Origin: a bacterium (Candidatus Blackallbacteria) CG13_big_fil_rev_8_21_14_2_50_49_14
GTDB taxonomy: Bacteria > Cyanobacteriota > Sericytochromatia > UBA7694
Reading direction: 5' to 3'
Assembly: GCA_002783405.1 (NCBI GenBank)
Contig: PFGG01000075.1
Location: forward strand, 124,001 to 188,000
DNA length: 64,000 bases
A program made the position numbers and the translations under genes. The notes beneath the pieces are model-generated. The model saw nothing but the letters and a program-made list of their open reading frames with translations. It made no database searches and had not been told where the DNA came from. Shown here piece by piece: positions 35,400 to 43,973 of the stretch. Position 1 is the first letter of the stretch. Each line of letters opens with the position of its first letter.

Positions 35400-36772
35400 A
35401 GGGGCGGTGAAGGATGGGGGCCAGGTTTGGAGATCGGCTTGCGCCGGATCAAATGCAGATCGACCGTACGCGGCCGAATATCTTTGAACTGAATATCCGG
35501 GGGCAAGGACACCGCCAAAGGCAAAATCTGATCTGGCTTTTGATTGTTTTTCAATTCTACATACACACGCAATTGAGATAAGTCGAGATTTTTCAAGGCA
35601 TCTGACTTGCCACTGACAATCACGGTGGCCTGGGCCGGTTGAATTTCAGCCTGAACCTCTTCATTGTTTTGAGACAAGCCAATCGGAACCAAAATTTCTT
35701 TGGTATGTTGTTCGAGATCCAAACGGGGAGGGGCTGTGGACTCTGTACCCAAGCCAATCGCAAGCCCCCAGATAATCGCAATCAGAATCGCGATAAAACG
35801 CAGATTAAACAGAAAGCTATCTGAGAAACGCCGCAAAAGACCCGTAAAGGGGCTGGCAGGAGAAGCTTGCAAGGGGCCGGAAGGTGTATTGGGAAGATCG
35901 CTTTCGGTTTGGGTTTTACGCAAAGGCAGCCAGCCCCAAAAGCCGGGAGCCCGCTCTTTTTGCTCGGTTCCCTGCATCTGGTAAATTTCAAGCAATTTGC
36001 GCTCCAAGGTCTCTTCACCCAGATTGCGGTGAATTTTGCCCTGTTCTACCAGCGCAATACTGCCCGTTTCTTCTGAAACCACAATACAAGCAGCATCTGA
36101 GACGTCGGTAATCCCCAAAGCGGCCCGGTGGCGCGTGCCCCAATAAATACCAGCCGGTGATTTGAGCGTTTCAATCAAAGGCAAAACCACCCCTGCCGCC
36201 ATCAGGCGATTGCCCCGCAAGATCACGGCCCCATCATGCATCGGCGTGCCTTCATAAAAAATCGTTAAAAGCAGCTCTTTGGAGACTTCCCCATCAATCG
36301 GATAGCCCGACTCAAAGTATTCATTCAAACCCAATTGACGCTCAATCACGATCAAGGCCCCAATCCGGCTTTCAGACATTTCCTGCACGGTATTGATCAG
36401 AATATTGATCACGCCAAAGAGTTCGCGCCCCTTTAAACGTTCACTTTGAAAAAGCGAAAGCCCGCGACCCAACTCCGACAAAGCCCGCCTCAATTCGGGT
36501 TGAAAGACCACAGGGATCGCAACAATTACCAGGGTGGCGGCATTTTGTAAAACAGAGGTCAGGATTCTCAATTCCAAAAAGGTATTGGCAATAAAATAAA
36601 TAATCACCAAAAGCAGAAAACCCCGGATCAGATGAGCAGCACGGGTCTCTTTGACAAAGGAAAAAAGCCTGTAAAAGACAAAACTGACCAATGCCACATC
36701 CAACACATCCTGCCAGCGCAATGACGTGAAAAAATGGGTTGCCAGTTCCCAGAGGCCCTGCAGGGATTCCAC
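35396..36772 (-). CDS. cdaA: Diadenylate cyclase CdaA fused to a CdaR/YbbR-like segment
   Basis: Makes the second messenger c-di-AMP from two ATP. Three N-terminal helices (residues about 20-95) anchor the DAC domain, which has the active-site motifs MHDGAVILRGNR and GTRHRAALGITDVSD near residues 175 and 215. The protein does not stop after about 275 residues as CdaA does. A linker, a fourth membrane helix (FIAILIAIIWGLAIGLG, about 335) and a YbbR-like outer domain (QAEIQPAQATVIVSGKSDALKNL region; ending PRTVDLHL) follow. YbbR/CdaR is normally a separate partner gene. GTG 36772 has AAGGAAAG at good spacing. Confidence 0.88.
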   Translation of the reverse strand: MESLQGLWELATHFFTSLRWQDVLDVALVSFVFYRLFSFVKETRAAHLIRGFLLLVIIYFIANTFLELRILTSVLQNAATLVIVAIPVVFQPELRRALSELGRGLSLFQSERLKGRELFGVINILINTVQEMSESRIGALIVIERQLGLNEYFESGYPIDGEVSKELLLTIFYEGTPMHDGAVILRGNRLMAAGVVLPLIETLKSPAGIYWGTRHRAALGITDVSDAACIVVSEETGSIALVEQGKIHRNLGEETLERKLLEIYQMQGTEQKERAPGFWGWLPLRKTQTESDLPNTPSGPLQASPASPFTGLLRRFSDSFLFNLRFIAILIAIIWGLAIGLGTESTAPPRLDLEQHTKEILVPIGLSQNNEEVQAEIQPAQATVIVSGKSDALKNLDLSQLRVYVELKNNQKPDQILPLAVSLPPDIQFKDIRPRTVDLHLIRRKPISKPGPHPSPPL

Positions 36773-36926
36773 TGAAGCTTTCCTTTCCCGCTCAAGTAAG
36801 GTTTCAGCCCCTCTAAAAGGGCACCTTAGTCTTATTCAAATATTAACAAATCCGGAGACGAATTCATGCCTTCTCTCAGTCTAAACTGAAGCGCCCTTGA
36901 ACTTCGGTGATCGATACGCGCAGCGC

Positions 36927-37463
36927 TTAACCAAAAGCCTGCTCGTAAAGTGCGACCGCATCGCGCACAATTTGTTGTGCTTCTTCACGGTGCACCCATT
37001 TTTCGATGACCACCTGCTTGTTTTCGAGCTTTTTATAGTCTTCAAAAAAGCGTTGAATTTCAACGGTGGTGTGAGGCCCCAACTCAGAAATATCGCGAAT
37101 ATGATTGACTGACATATCATGGGTCGCCACCGCGATAATTTTATCGTCGTGTTCCTGGTTGTCCTGCATTTGCATGGCCCCAATCACGGTAGCTTCTACG
37201 ATACAAAGCGGTTGAATTTCAATCGAACAGAGCACAAGAATATCCAGGGGATCTTTGTCATCGCAATAGGTATGGGGAATAAATCCATAATTGGCGGGAT
37301 AATGCACAGCAGAAAACAGCACCCGATCCAAACGCAGGAAACCTGTTTCTTTGTCTAATTCGTATTTGGCCTTTGAACCCTTGGGAATTTCAATGATCGC
37401 ATTGACGGTTTCAGGCAGGCCCTCGCCAGGGGAAATAGCATGCCAGGGATGATTCTGAGTCAT
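36927..37463 (-). CDS. ppa: Inorganic pyrophosphatase (family I)
   Basis: Hydrolyses PPi to phosphate and so pulls biosynthetic reactions forward. The 178-residue protein has the Mg2+-binding block [10 protein letters not shown] and the [19 protein letters not shown] and [13 protein letters not shown] substrate segments. ATG 37463 is about eight bases after AGAAGGTGA; a GTG four codons earlier sits on the ribosome site itself. It closes the operon pnp-sirtuin-ppa, five bases after the sirtuin stop. Confidence 0.95.
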   Translation of the reverse strand: MTQNHPWHAISPGEGLPETVNAIIEIPKGSKAKYELDKETGFLRLDRVLFSAVHYPANYGFIPHTYCDDKDPLDILVLCSIEIQPLCIVEATVIGAMQMQDNQEHDDKIIAVATHDMSVNHIRDISELGPHTTVEIQRFFEDYKKLENKQVVIEKWVHREEAQQIVRDAVALYEQAFG

Positions 37464-37467
37464 TTGA

Positions 37468-38226
37468 TTACTCACCTTCTGTCGTATTCATGAGATCCAG
37501 CAAGCGCGGAAAAACCTGGCCCGAAGGCCCTTGCAGCAGAAGATCGGCCTGTGTGGTTAAATCTGTAGGCTCGAGATTGACTTCAATCACTTCGCCCCGA
37601 TGCACCTGCAAAAGTCCAGAAACAATCCAGACCATGCCCGATGTACCGGCCACCACAATCAGCTCCGCCCGTGCAGCTGCTGCCTGGGCTTTGCGCATGC
37701 GCTCGCCATCATACACTTCTCCAAACCACAAAACATTGGGACGCGCCAAAGCACCGCAGGAACAGTATACTGGAAGTACTTGCAAAGGGAGATGATCTTC
37801 CCAGATTTTTCCTTCACGGGTACAACGCAATTCCCAAATACTGCCATGAATTTCGACGATATTGCGGCTGCCGGCCTGCCGGTGGTAGCCATCCACGTTT
37901 TGGGTGACCAGGGTGAAATCAGGAATTAAAGTCTCAAGCTCTGCCAGGGCAAAATGCCCTGGATTGGGCTGATTCTCCAAAAGCGCCTGGCGGCGTTCAT
38001 GGTACCAGCGCCAGACCAATTCAGGGTCGCGGCGAAAGCCTTCAGGCGAAGCCAGTTCTTCGGCGCGAAACTTTTCCCAAAACCCGCCTGCTCCCCGAAA
38101 AGTAGAAATGCCACTTTCGGCAGAAACACCGGCTCCCGTAATCACCAACAGAGACCGAACGCCACGGAGCTTTTGGGCCAGCTCAGACCAACCCGCTGAA
38201 TCAGCGAGGGTCAGAATCCGGGTCAC
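37468..38226 (-). CDS. cobB: NAD-dependent protein deacylase (sirtuin, CobB-like)
   Basis: Removes acyl groups from lysine using NAD+, giving nicotinamide and O-acyl-ADP-ribose. The 252 residues show [28 protein letters not shown], and [11 protein letters not shown]. Tyr and Arg in WRWYHERR match the YxxR pair of class III (succinyl/malonyl-preferring) sirtuins. The zinc knuckle is atypical: only three Cys are seen (RCTREG and YCSCG). The GTG start overlaps the pnp stop (GTGA). Confidence 0.9.
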   Translation of the reverse strand: MTRILTLADSAGWSELAQKLRGVRSLLVITGAGVSAESGISTFRGAGGFWEKFRAEELASPEGFRRDPELVWRWYHERRQALLENQPNPGHFALAELETLIPDFTLVTQNVDGYHRQAGSRNIVEIHGSIWELRCTREGKIWEDHLPLQVLPVYCSCGALARPNVLWFGEVYDGERMRKAQAAAARAELIVVAGTSGMVWIVSGLLQVHRGEVIEVNLEPTDLTTQADLLLQGPSGQVFPRLLDLMNTTEGE

Positions 38227-39062
38227 AAATTACGCAGCAGGGCCTGCAAAAGCCGATCCAAACGGGCTGAGCTTTGCTGAGCAACCTGCACAACCTCTTC
38301 ATGGGAGGTATTGGCCAGGGCAGAAGGGTCATAGGTTACATTGGTCACGCAGGAGAAACACACTACATCCATGCCCAAGGCCTGGGCCCAGATCGCTTCA
38401 GGAATCGTAGACATGCCCACAATATCTCCACCCATGCGGCTGAAGAGTTTGAGTTCGGCATGGGTCTCATAGGTGGGGCCCAAAAGACAGACATAGGTAC
38501 CCTGACGCAAAGCCACATCTGCACTGTGTGCCGCTTGGCGGGCTTTTTCAAGCAATTCAGGATTATAACCATAATACATACGGCCGCCCCCCGTTTGAAG
38601 ACTGAGATAAGCCCGTTCTTCCTGGGTGACAGGTTGCCAATAAATATGATCGCGGATCAAAACAAGATCGCCAGGCGTATAGTAACGGTGAATGCCGCCG
38701 GCGGCATTGGTTAAAATCTTGGTTTTAATACCCATGGCATGCATCAAAGTGGTTGGAAATACGACATTGGACCAGGGGTGTCCCTCATAGCGATGCAGAC
38801 GGCCATGGAAAATTGCCACGGATTTGCCTTCAAATTTGCCCAGGGTAATTTCCCCCTTGTGGCCTTTGACAGAGGCTTTGGGAAAGCCCTGAATTTTTTC
38901 GTAGGGCACCACTTCCTGGTCTTCCAGGTTATCAAAAATTTGGATGCCAGAACCCAGAACAATGGCGACTTCCGGGCGAATGGAGGTTTGGCTGAAGAGG
39001 CTGTCGCGCGCTACTTCAGCAGGTTCAAAAAGATTTTCCAGGCGATATTGCTGTATAGTCAT
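38223..39062 (-). CDS. Purine nucleoside phosphorylase (class II)
   Basis: Phosphorolysis of inosine or guanosine to base and ribose-1-phosphate. The 279 residues contain LGSGIQIF, FHGRLHRYEGHPW, TNAAGGIHRYYTPGDLV, GPTYETHAELKLFSRMGGD, and the purine-binding Asn in SCVTNVTYDPSA. It is the first gene of the PNP-sirtuin-PPase operon and has TATAAT on the minus strand at 39094-39099. Methylthioadenosine phosphorylase is a related alternative, but the Asn-bearing block favours PNP. Confidence 0.9.
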   Translation of the reverse strand: MTIQQYRLENLFEPAEVARDSLFSQTSIRPEVAIVLGSGIQIFDNLEDQEVVPYEKIQGFPKASVKGHKGEITLGKFEGKSVAIFHGRLHRYEGHPWSNVVFPTTLMHAMGIKTKILTNAAGGIHRYYTPGDLVLIRDHIYWQPVTQEERAYLSLQTGGGRMYYGYNPELLEKARQAAHSADVALRQGTYVCLLGPTYETHAELKLFSRMGGDIVGMSTIPEAIWAQALGMDVVCFSCVTNVTYDPSALANTSHEEVVQVAQQSSARLDRLLQALLRNL

Positions 39063-39200
39063 GAAATCCCATTATTGTTTTTTCAGTTTTCTCATTATAA
39101 CGTGATTGTGAAGGTTTGGTGAGTCTGGCCCCCGCAAAGCACAGACAGGCTCCCCTGAATCGGGTATTCTAAAAACACGTCACTTCAGAAAGCATGCAGC

Positions 39201-40433
39201 ATGCAAAACAAAGAGAAGAGATCCTCTTCACGATTTTCACCGACCGTCTGGCTGGTGGCCTGGGTCAGTTTATTCACCGATATTTCAAGTGAAATGCTCT
39301 ACCCTGTCATGCCCCTTTACTTGCGCTCAATTGGGTTTTCTGTTTTTTGGATAGGTCTGCTTGAGGGGCTGGCTGAAGCCCTGGCCGGTTTGAGCAAGGG
39401 CTATTTTGGCAGACGTTCTGATCTCAGCGGCAAACGCGTCGCTTATGTGCGGGGGGGCTATCTGCTCAGTGCACTCTCCAAACCCATGCTGGCCCTGTCT
39501 GGCGCTTTGCCGTGGGTTTTCACGGCCCGCCTCAGCGATCGCCTGGGCAAAGGACTACGCACCAGCGCCCGTGATGCCCTGCTTTCAGCGGAATCCTCAG
39601 CCGAAAACAAGGGAAGGGTCTTTGGGCTGCACCGGGGCATGGATACCTTGGGAGCCGCAATCGGCCCCCTGATGGCCTTGGCCTTTCTCAGCCAATGGCC
39701 AGGGCACTACCAGCCGCTTTTCCTGCTGGCCTTTCTGCCTGCCTTGGCTGGCGTAGGGTTGACCCTGCTGCTACGCGACCCCCCTCTCAAAAACGCCGCA
39801 AAAACGGCAACGCCAACCGGCTTTTTAGCCTATCTCGGCTATTGGAAAACGGCCTCGCCAGCCTATCGGCGTTTGCTGATCGGCCTGCTTGCTTTTGCCC
39901 TGTTTAATTCTTCAGATGCTTTTCTCTTGTTGCGGGCCCGTGAGCAAGGCCTTTCCGAAACCGGTGTTTTGGGGCTGTATATTGCCTATAATCTGATCTA
40001 CGCGGCAGCAGCCCTGCCCGCCGGAAGTTTGGCCGACCGCTGGGGTATGCGCCGGGTTCTGCAAGCGGGCCTGCTGATTTTTGCAGGGGTTTACGCAGGT
40101 TTCGGCTGGGGGTTCAAGGGCCCTGAATTGCTGGGGCTCTTTGCACTTTACGCACTTTATGCCGCCTGCTCGGAAAGCATTGCCAAGGCCTGGATTGCCC
40201 AATTGGTTCCACTGGAAGAAACCGGCACAGCCCTGGGGCTGTTTCTCAGCCTGGCCAGCCTTGCCACCCTGCTGGCCAGCACTCTGGCGGGACTGCTCTG
40301 GCAGTGGGGCTTTCCGGCTTTGCCCTTTCAGGTCAGTGCCTTGGGCAGTCTGGGCGTTTGGGGCTATTTTGTTCTGAATGGAAAAAATATGCCTGAAGGC
40401 ATCACGCGCTCAGGCAATCCGCTCAAAAAATGA
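39201..40433 (+). CDS. MFS transporter
   Basis: A 410-residue twelve-helix major facilitator. The first helix has SLFTDISSEMLYPVMPLYL and the loop 2-3 signature reads GYFGRRSDLSGKR; a second copy is in the C-terminal half (GSLADRWGMRR). This subfamily is widespread and its substrates are unknown; drug or small-metabolite efflux is usual. It is transcribed alone, 138 bases after the divergent PNP start. Confidence 0.88.
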   Translation: MQNKEKRSSSRFSPTVWLVAWVSLFTDISSEMLYPVMPLYLRSIGFSVFWIGLLEGLAEALAGLSKGYFGRRSDLSGKRVAYVRGGYLLSALSKPMLALSGALPWVFTARLSDRLGKGLRTSARDALLSAESSAENKGRVFGLHRGMDTLGAAIGPLMALAFLSQWPGHYQPLFLLAFLPALAGVGLTLLLRDPPLKNAAKTATPTGFLAYLGYWKTASPAYRRLLIGLLAFALFNSSDAFLLLRAREQGLSETGVLGLYIAYNLIYAAAALPAGSLADRWGMRRVLQAGLLIFAGVYAGFGWGFKGPELLGLFALYALYAACSESIAKAWIAQLVPLEETGTALGLFLSLASLATLLASTLAGLLWQWGFPALPFQVSALGSLGVWGYFVLNGKNMPEGITRSGNPLKK

Positions 40434-40570
40434 AACCAAGCAAGATGCTCTTGATACTTGCAACAAAGCTTAGGCGGGATAGCGAAAGCCCTCACTGACT
40501 TCACAAGACACAAGCGCAACAGAGCCTCTTTCGCCGAGACAAAAGCAGTTCCCAAGCACGCTGAAACCTA

Positions 40571-40579
40571 TGCTAAAAT
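40571..40579 (+). promoter_or_regulatory. Extended -10 promoter TGCTAAAAT (second wecB)
   Basis: The same nine bases as the promoter of the first wecB, here 61 bases before the start codon. The rest of the 206-base spacer after the MFS gene shows no other feature. Confidence 0.6.
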
Positions 40580-40639
40580 GCCTGCAATCTCAAGCCTTGA
40601 CTGGGTTGCATACAAGGTTCTATACAAGGGTAAGCAAAA

Positions 40640-41788
40640 ATGAAAAAAATTCTCGTGGTATTTGGCACCCGCCCCGAAATTATTAAAATGTTCCCCGTGA
40701 TTGAAGAACTCAAACGCAGTGAATTCAACTGCCAGGTACTGACCACCGCCCAGCACCGCGAAATGACAGATATGTTCATGCAAACCTTTGGCATCCAACC
40801 CGATATCGACCTCGACCTGATGCAGGATCGGCAAACTCTGCCCGATCTCACCGCTCGGATTATGCAGACCATCTCCCCTGTGCTGGTGGAACACAAACCC
40901 GATATGGTGCTGGTTCAGGGGGATACCACCACGGTCATGGTCACCGCCCTCGCGGCGGCCTATCAGCAGATTCCCGTCGGGCATGTCGAAGCCGGTTTGC
41001 GCACAGACCAGCTGTTTAACCCCTTTCCAGAAGAAATCAACCGCCGTCTCTGTGGACAATTGACCCGCCTGCATTTTGCCCCCACTCCCCGATCAGAGGC
41101 TTCCCTGCTGGCCGAAAATATTCCTGCAGAATGGATTTATCGTACAGGCAATACCGTCATTGATGCCATTTTGCGCATGCATGCCCGTCACCCCGATTAT
41201 AATTACCCTGCCGAAATCGGACTGGATCTCAGCCAAGGGCAACGTCTGGTACTGGTCACCGCCCACCGCCGGGAAAACTGGGGCCTCCCCCTGGAGCAGA
41301 TTTGCAAAGCATTGCTTTCGCTCTGTGAAAGCTTTCCCGATCTGCGTTTGGTCTTTCCTGTACACCGCAACCCCGTGGTACGCGAAACCGTCTTTCCGAT
41401 GCTGGGGGAGCACCCCCAAATCCGCTTGATTGAACCCGTGGATTATATCCCACTGATGGATTTGATCCGACGCAGCAGCCTGGTTCTCACCGATTCTGGC
41501 GGAATTCAGGAAGAAGCGCCCTCATTGGGCAAACCGGTTCTGGTCATGCGTGAAACCACCGAACGCCCCGAAGGGGTGGAAATGGGAACCGCCAAACTGG
41601 TGGGCACCGATCCTGAAAAAATCATCCGTGAAGCCACGCATCTGCTTCAGGACAGCGAAGCCTATGCCCAGATGAGCCGGGCGATCAATCCCTATGGCGA
41701 CGGGCGCGCCGCAGAGCGGATTGTACAGGCCCTGCGCCACTATTTTGGGTTGGGAGAACGCCCCGAAGCCTTTGATGCTGCTCATTGA
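40640..41788 (+). CDS. wecB: UDP-N-acetylglucosamine 2-epimerase (non-hydrolysing), copy 2
   Basis: A 382-residue protein with the full family pattern: MKKILVVFGTRPEIIKMFPVI, TAQHREMTDMF, VQGDTTTVMVTALAA, HVEAGLRTDQLFNPFPEEINRR, VTAHRRENWG, TDSGGIQEEAPSLGKPVLVMRETTERPEG. The RENWG and ETTERPE variants are those of genuine UDP-GlcNAc/UDP-ManNAc epimerases. It overlaps prmC by 14 bases. UDP-ManNAc would feed enterobacterial-common-antigen-like or teichoic-type polymers; no dehydrogenase (WecC) is in the window. Confidence 0.94.
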   Translation: MKKILVVFGTRPEIIKMFPVIEELKRSEFNCQVLTTAQHREMTDMFMQTFGIQPDIDLDLMQDRQTLPDLTARIMQTISPVLVEHKPDMVLVQGDTTTVMVTALAAAYQQIPVGHVEAGLRTDQLFNPFPEEINRRLCGQLTRLHFAPTPRSEASLLAENIPAEWIYRTGNTVIDAILRMHARHPDYNYPAEIGLDLSQGQRLVLVTAHRRENWGLPLEQICKALLSLCESFPDLRLVFPVHRNPVVRETVFPMLGEHPQIRLIEPVDYIPLMDLIRRSSLVLTDSGGIQEEAPSLGKPVLVMRETTERPEGVEMGTAKLVGTDPEKIIREATHLLQDSEAYAQMSRAINPYGDGRAAERIVQALRHYFGLGERPEAFDAAH

Positions 41789-42662
41789 AGCCCAGACCTG
41801 GTTGATCCAAACCCTGATCAACGCAGGCATTGAACCTGCCGAAGCCGAAGCCGAAAGCCGCTGGATGCTGCTTGAAACAGGCCTCAGCGCCGTACAGATG
41901 CGCTTGAACCCGGATCAGCCCCTGTCAGCCGCAAGCGAAAAACAACTCAAGCAAATGCTGGAGCGCCGCCAAAAACGGGAGCCCCTTCAACATATTCTGG
42001 GCCATCAACCCTTCTGGGATCTGAACCTGAAAGTCAGCCCCGACGTGTTGATTCCCCGCCCCGAAACCGAAGAATTGGTGGAACTGGCCTTGGCCTATTT
42101 GCCCACCCAGGGCCCAGTACAAATTGCAGATATGGGTACCGGCAGTGGCGCAATCGCCCTGGCCTTGGCGCAAACCCTTCAAAAGCGGGGGCAGCCAGCC
42201 GAAATCTGGGCAAGTGATCTTTCAGAAGGGGCTTTGGCCGTGGCCCAAGAAAATGCCCAGCGCAACCAACTTGAAAAGCGTGTGCTCTGGCTGCAAGGCG
42301 ATGGGCTGACCCCTTTCTTCAAGCAGGCCCTTCAGCTCGATCTTTTGGTTTCCAACCCCCCCTATATCCCGCTCAAAGATTGGCAAGAACTGGCCCCTGA
42401 GGTCAAAGACTTTGAACCCCGTCTGGCTTTAACGCCTGGTGAAGACGCGCTCCTTTTCTACCGCCTGCTGGCAAGCGAAGGCTCCCATCTGCTCAAAGCT
42501 GAAGCCTGGCTCTGCGTGGAATTGGATCATGGCATGGCTCAGGCCACCCTGGCTCTGTTTCAAATCCCAACCTGGCAAAACGCTGCCTTAAAAAAGGATC
42601 TCAGAGGCTGTTGGCGTTTTCTGTGCGCGCAAAAATCCCCCTCAAAACATCACAGCCCCTGA
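41775..42662 (+). CDS. prmC: Release factor glutamine methyltransferase PrmC
   Basis: Methylates the Gln of the GGQ motif in RF1/RF2. The 295 residues have an N-terminal helical domain (QTWLIQTLINAGIEPAEAEA), the ILGHQPFWDLNLKVSPDVLIPRPETEELVE bridge (in two parts), the SAM site IADMGTGSGAIALALA and the catalytic VSNPPYIP. ATG 41775 lies inside the epimerase end, so translation is coupled. The usual partner prfA is not adjacent. Confidence 0.92.
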   Translation: MLLIEAQTWLIQTLINAGIEPAEAEAESRWMLLETGLSAVQMRLNPDQPLSAASEKQLKQMLERRQKREPLQHILGHQPFWDLNLKVSPDVLIPRPETEELVELALAYLPTQGPVQIADMGTGSGAIALALAQTLQKRGQPAEIWASDLSEGALAVAQENAQRNQLEKRVLWLQGDGLTPFFKQALQLDLLVSNPPYIPLKDWQELAPEVKDFEPRLALTPGEDALLFYRLLASEGSHLLKAEAWLCVELDHGMAQATLALFQIPTWQNAALKKDLRGCWRFLCAQKSPSKHHSP

Positions 42663-42677
42663 AGTTCAGGGGCTGTG
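42651..42677 (-). terminator. Terminator-like palindrome between prmC and the lipoprotein gene
   Basis: Two 13-base arms (CACAGCCCCTGAA and its complement) around one base. On the minus strand it is followed within 20 bases by T-rich sequence, so it probably ends the lipoprotein message. It overlaps the prmC stop. Confidence 0.6.
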
Positions 42678-42698
42678 GAAAAACGGTGGAAAAACGGT

Positions 42699-43751
42699 TT
42701 AGAGCGTAAAAGCTGAGGCCGGGAAACGGGGATTGACGTCCAATTGCTCAAGTTTGGCAGAATAAACCAATTGGGTTCCCTCATACATTTCATGGACACG
42801 GGGCAACCAGGTTTTGGAATCAAGCCCCAAATGCTCTTTGCTGATGCGGTTATCAAAATGATTGTGGGTGATGATTTCAAGCACAATCACCTCAGCACCA
42901 TTCTGAGTCATTTTGCCCAGAACACGGGTTTCAGCTCCTGGCTGGGTCAAACGGGTGACGGTAGAAGTCAAATCAATCTGGCCAATCAAATAGCCACGAC
43001 CCGATTTTACTTTGGCATCGCCCATTGAGAGCGTAACGGGAACCAGACTGAGCAAACCACTGGCACGTACCCGTACCTGATCATTGCCATTCTGATACAT
43101 CAGTTTAACCCCCTTGCGGCTGGAGTCTGAACTTTGCAGCACTTCAATCTTGACTTCGCCGGGCTTGCGGAAATAATACTGAATTTTCGCCTGCCCCGGA
43201 AGCGTGCCTTTTTCAAAGGTTGAAATCGTGGCTGACATGCCCTGCAAACCATCGATCGCCTGACGGGCCTTGCTCAGAAATTGACTGGCCTGACTCACCG
43301 CAGGCGTTGTGGTTTTCGCGGGTGTTGTGCTTTTGGGTGCCTGGGTTACAGCGGTTTTGGTCGGGGTCGTTGCCCGTGTCGCCGTCTTGGCCTGGGTGGG
43401 CTGTGCAGTATTCAGATTTTGGTTTGGATTGGAAGCATAGCTGGTCTGTTGGGCAGGGGCAGCATAGCCATTCAGGTTCTGTTGTGTGGGCTGGGCATAG
43501 CCATTCAGGCTCTGGGTGGGGGCAGCATAACCGCTCATTCCTGGTTGGGCATAAACAGAAGGCGCAATCCCAGGCTGGTAGCTGTTCTGAGCGTAAGCGT
43601 TCTGACCATAGGCGGCCTGTCCGTAAGCTTGGGCATAACCTGTCTGAGCATAGGGCATAGCACCATAAGGGGAATACGCGGTATTCATGGTACTGCCACA
43701 GGCAGTTAAGAGCAGGGGAGCCAACAGCAGAGACAGGCTTTTCAATTTCAT
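42699..43751 (-). CDS. LolA-like outer-membrane lipoprotein with Tyr/Gln-rich repeats
   Basis: A 350-residue lipoprotein (lipobox LLTAC near residue 18). Residues about 25-110 are low-complexity Tyr/Ala/Gln repeats (GYAQ, AYGQ, NGYAQP), then a Thr/Ala/Pro stretch to about 150. The remaining 200 residues form a LolA/LolB or DUF4292-type half-barrel (ARQAIDGLQGMSATISTFEKG; AKIQYYFRKPGEVKIEVL; GKMTQNGAEVIVLEI; DSKTWLPRVHEMYEG). Such proteins carry lipid or lipoproteins. The Tyr/Gln repeats may let it self-associate. Confidence 0.78.
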   Translation of the reverse strand: MKLKSLSLLLAPLLLTACGSTMNTAYSPYGAMPYAQTGYAQAYGQAAYGQNAYAQNSYQPGIAPSVYAQPGMSGYAAPTQSLNGYAQPTQQNLNGYAAPAQQTSYASNPNQNLNTAQPTQAKTATRATTPTKTAVTQAPKSTTPAKTTTPAVSQASQFLSKARQAIDGLQGMSATISTFEKGTLPGQAKIQYYFRKPGEVKIEVLQSSDSSRKGVKLMYQNGNDQVRVRASGLLSLVPVTLSMGDAKVKSGRGYLIGQIDLTSTVTRLTQPGAETRVLGKMTQNGAEVIVLEIITHNHFDNRISKEHLGLDSKTWLPRVHEMYEGTQLVYSAKLEQLDVNPRFPASAFTL

Positions 43752-43973
43752 GGACAGACCTCTTCCAACACGGTAATAGTATAAGTTATGTGAAAAAATA
43801 GGATCTACCTGACCAACAAAAGGATAAGCTCTATTTAAGATCGTGTAAAAGTTTAGTTTTTTGCAAGGAGAATGGCGCTTGGCCCCGAAGTTTCCTGAAG
43901 GTCGGATTGAACTGTGCTATACTCTACATGGATTCCGCATTTGAGACGTTTTGCGGAGTGGTTGCGCAACTGA
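43752..43973. promoter_or_regulatory. Divergent promoter region, lipoprotein / kinase; -10 TGCTATACT at 43915-43923
   Basis: The spacer holds an extended -10 for the kinase gene (TGCTATACT) and on the minus strand a TATACT around 43783 for the lipoprotein gene. No other structure is recognised. Confidence 0.5.

Noticed and set aside
38223-39062. Methylthioadenosine phosphorylase in place of PNP
   Set aside because: The purine-binding block SCVTNVTYDPSA keeps the Asn expected for inosine/guanosine phosphorylases.
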